Shown here: in pieces, positions 62,540 to 64,000 of the stretch
How positions within the stretch are numbered: position 1 is the stretch's first letter
Layout: the number at the start of each line of letters is the position of its first letter
DNA from: Hyphomicrobiales bacterium
Lineage (GTDB): Bacteria > Pseudomonadota > Alphaproteobacteria > Rhizobiales > Beijerinckiaceae
Length of the DNA: 64,000 nt
NCBI GenBank assembly: GCA_028869185.1
Contig: JAGWTA010000013.1
Span: 1 to 64,000, forward strand
Direction of reading: 5' to 3'
Program-made: the position numbers and the translations under genes
The notes under the pieces: model-generated
The model's database searches: none
Told to the model about the DNA's origin: nothing
The model's input: only the letters and a program-made list of their open reading frames with translations

Positions 62540-64000
62540 TCAGACGCGGTCGCCGAGCAGCGCGCGCCACACTGCGGGCAGGGCCTCCGGCAAATCCTCT
62601 GCGATGAGGCCGGGCCCGCAGAGCGCGCCTGCCTCTCCATGCATCCATACCGCGGCGCTGGCGGCCTCGAAGGCCGGTGCGCCTTGCGCCATCAGGCCGC
62701 AGACCATGCCCGCCAGCACATCGCCGGATCCGGCTGTGGCGAGCCAGGGCGGCGCGTTGGCGGCTATGGAGGCCCGCCCGTCCGGCGCGGCCGCCACGCT
62801 GTCTGGCCCCTTGAACACGATGGTCGCGCCGGAGCGCGCGGCGGCGCGGCGCGCGCTGTCCAGTTTGGAGCCCTGCGGCGCGCCGAACAGGCGGGCAAAT
62901 TCGCCTGCGTGCGGCGTGGCGACGACAGCGCCCGGCGCTGCGGCTATGGCGGCGAATAGCCGCTCCGGCGCGCCGGAAAAGCTTGTCAGCGCATCGGCGT
63001 CGAGCGTGACATGCGCGCCGCTCGCCAGCGCAGCCTCGGCCAGCGCGCAGGTCGTCTCCCCCACGCCCAGACCTGGACCGAGCACGACGGCGTTCTTGCG
63101 CCGGTCGGCGAGGATGCGGGCGAGCTCTTGCGCGCTGGCGCAGCCGATCAGCATGATGGCTGTCAGATGCGCGGCGTTGACCGTCAGCGCATCGGGCGGG
63201 CTCGCGACGCTGACGAGGCCGGCGCCTGCGCGCAGGGCGCCGCGCGCCGCCAGCCGCCCGGCGCCCGTCGAGACAAGTCCGCCGGAAACGGCGACAGCGT
63301 GGCCGCGCGCATATTTATGCGCGTCGATGCGCGGGCCGGGCAGCGCCACGCGCCACAAGCCAGGCAGATTGCGGAAGGCGCGCGGCTGTATCGTCTCCAG
63401 TACGCCAGCGTCGATGCCGATTTCGGCGAGATGCGCCAGCCCGCAAAGCGCGCGCCCCGGCATGAGCAGATGGCCGGGCTTGAGGCGGAAAAAGCTGACG
63501 GTCTCGTCCGCTTGCAGGGCCGCGCCGCGCACGGCGCCGGTGGTTCCATCGACACCGGAGGGGATATCCACCGCCAAAACGGCGCCGCCGCGCGAGCGCC
63601 AGTCGTTTACGCGTGCGACCAGCGCGGCCGCTGCGCCCTCGAGCGGGCGGGCGAGGCCGGCGCCAAACAGCGCGTCGACGACGAGATCGGCTTCGAGCGC
63701 GATGGTCTCGGCCTTTTCAACCGGGCCGCTCCAGCCGCGCGCTGCGTTCGCCGCATCCCCGCGCAAGGCGGAAGGATCGCCAAGAGCTGCGACCTGCGTG
63801 GAAAACCCCATGGCTGCGAGCAGACGCGCGGCGACATAGCCGTCGCCGCCATTGGCGCCGGGTCCGCACAACACGAGAACGCGCCCGCGACCGCGCTTGG
63901 CCAGCATGGCGGCCGCGCGATCGGCGACCGCCGCGCCGGCCGCCTCCATCAGCATGGCGCCGGGAAGGCCGCCGGCGACGGTCAAGCGGTCGGCTTCGGC
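62540..64000 (-). CDS. nnr: Bifunctional NAD(P)H-hydrate repair enzyme (5' end beyond window)
   Basis: Repairs damaged NADHX and NADPHX. The visible 486 residues contain the N-terminal epimerase domain (GGLPGAMLMEAAGAAVADRA, CGPGANGGDGYVAAR, VDALFGAGL) and the C-terminal ADP-dependent dehydratase domain (PHAGEFARLFG, GATIVFKGPDS, ATAGSGDVLAGMVCGLM). The frame is still open at base 64000 with AEADRL just before TVAGGLPG, so a few N-terminal residues are missing and any internal start is an artefact of the window. Confidence 0.95.
   Translation of the reverse strand, partial: AEADRLTVAGGLPGAMLMEAAGAAVADRAAAMLAKRGRGRVLVLCGPGANGGDGYVAARLLAAMGFSTQVAALGDPSALRGDAANAARGWSGPVEKAETIALEADLVVDALFGAGLARPLEGAAAALVARVNDWRSRGGAVLAVDIPSGVDGTTGAVRGAALQADETVSFFRLKPGHLLMPGRALCGLAHLAEIGIDAGVLETIQPRAFRNLPGLWRVALPGPRIDAHKYARGHAVAVSGGLVSTGAGRLAARGALRAGAGLVSVASPPDALTVNAAHLTAIMLIGCASAQELARILADRRKNAVVLGPGLGVGETTCALAEAALASGAHVTLDADALTSFSGAPERLFAAIAAAPGAVVATPHAGEFARLFGAPQGSKLDSARRAAARSGATIVFKGPDSVAAAPDGRASIAANAPPWLATAGSGDVLAGMVCGLMAQGAPAFEAASAAVWMHGEAGALCGPGLIAEDLPEALPAVWRALLGDRV

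Noticed and set aside
1..64000. CRISPR array, prophage, insertion sequence or integron
   Set aside because: I saw no regularly spaced direct repeats with unique spacers, no transposase or integrase motif, and no att-like duplication next to the tRNA-Val gene.

Overview
The window is an ordinary-looking, gene-dense stretch of a high-GC alphaproteobacterial chromosome. The gene content (GltX of the roughly 445-residue type, DUF2865 protein, orphan AapP, OpgG/OpgH, form II cox cluster, Tat-type lipid-free secreted proteins) fits Hyphomicrobiales, perhaps near Beijerinckiaceae/Methylocystaceae or Bradyrhizobium relatives. That placement is inference from gene families only. There are no rRNA genes, insertion sequences, integrases, prophage genes or CRISPR arrays. 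No gene-free stretch exceeds 300 bases; the largest gaps are about 33715-33973 and 25120-25353.

Layout. 1-5784: 5'-proximal part of moaA (runs off the left edge), a DUF971 protein, an L,D-transpeptidase, a DECR-like SDR, tRNA-Val(CAC), an EF-hand protein, gph and two unknown envelope proteins. 5966-10624: a complete branched-chain-type ABC importer (binding protein, livH, livM, livG, livF). 10684-13821: rpiA, a DUF2059 protein, gor (apparently with a CTG start) and tspO. 13805-21095: surface-polysaccharide flavour (two acyltransferase-3 proteins, a Tat-exported GH10 protein, a ceramide-glucosyltransferase-like GT) around class II DAHP synthase and a LigB-type dioxygenase. 21159-32201: housekeeping (gltX, cysS, GNAT, cimA, LOG protein, ATM1-type ABC exporter, psd) mixed with small secreted proteins (Gly/Tyr-rich, DUF2865, CreA).

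32272-39807: ccoG without its oxidase genes, a basic protein with two AT-hook-like cores, a LysR regulator, and then the most unusual locus: a secreted protein whose whole mature part is seven 14-residue ASY..PEG repeats, followed 8 bases later by an unlisted 51-residue membrane protein and a shared terminator. Next come orphan aapP, a GST, a YjbQ protein, a second LOG-type protein and a secreted protein with two DTG aspartic-protease motifs.

39794-54736: a GIY-YIG-family N-terminal-like protein, glutamine-dependent nadE, a coxG-S-L-M molybdenum hydroxylase cluster with a form II active-site loop, a LuxR response regulator facing a hybrid kinase plus FIST-domain sensor (NosP/NahK-like arrangement), and a copper module (cueR, a textbook CueR operator that overlaps the cueR stop codon, and copA), then an OprB-like porin. 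54745-64000: opgH/opgG for osmoregulated periplasmic glucan, glmU, photolyase, a small Cys-containing secreted protein, a DUF502 membrane protein and nnr (runs off the right edge).

I found no convincing large new defence or biosynthetic system. The strongest candidates for something undescribed are the 14-residue repeat protein with its small membrane partner (35563-36080), the two-lobed secreted aspartic protease (38926-39807), and the AT-hook-like protein whose 3' end runs into a 14-bp tandem repeat (33974-34580).
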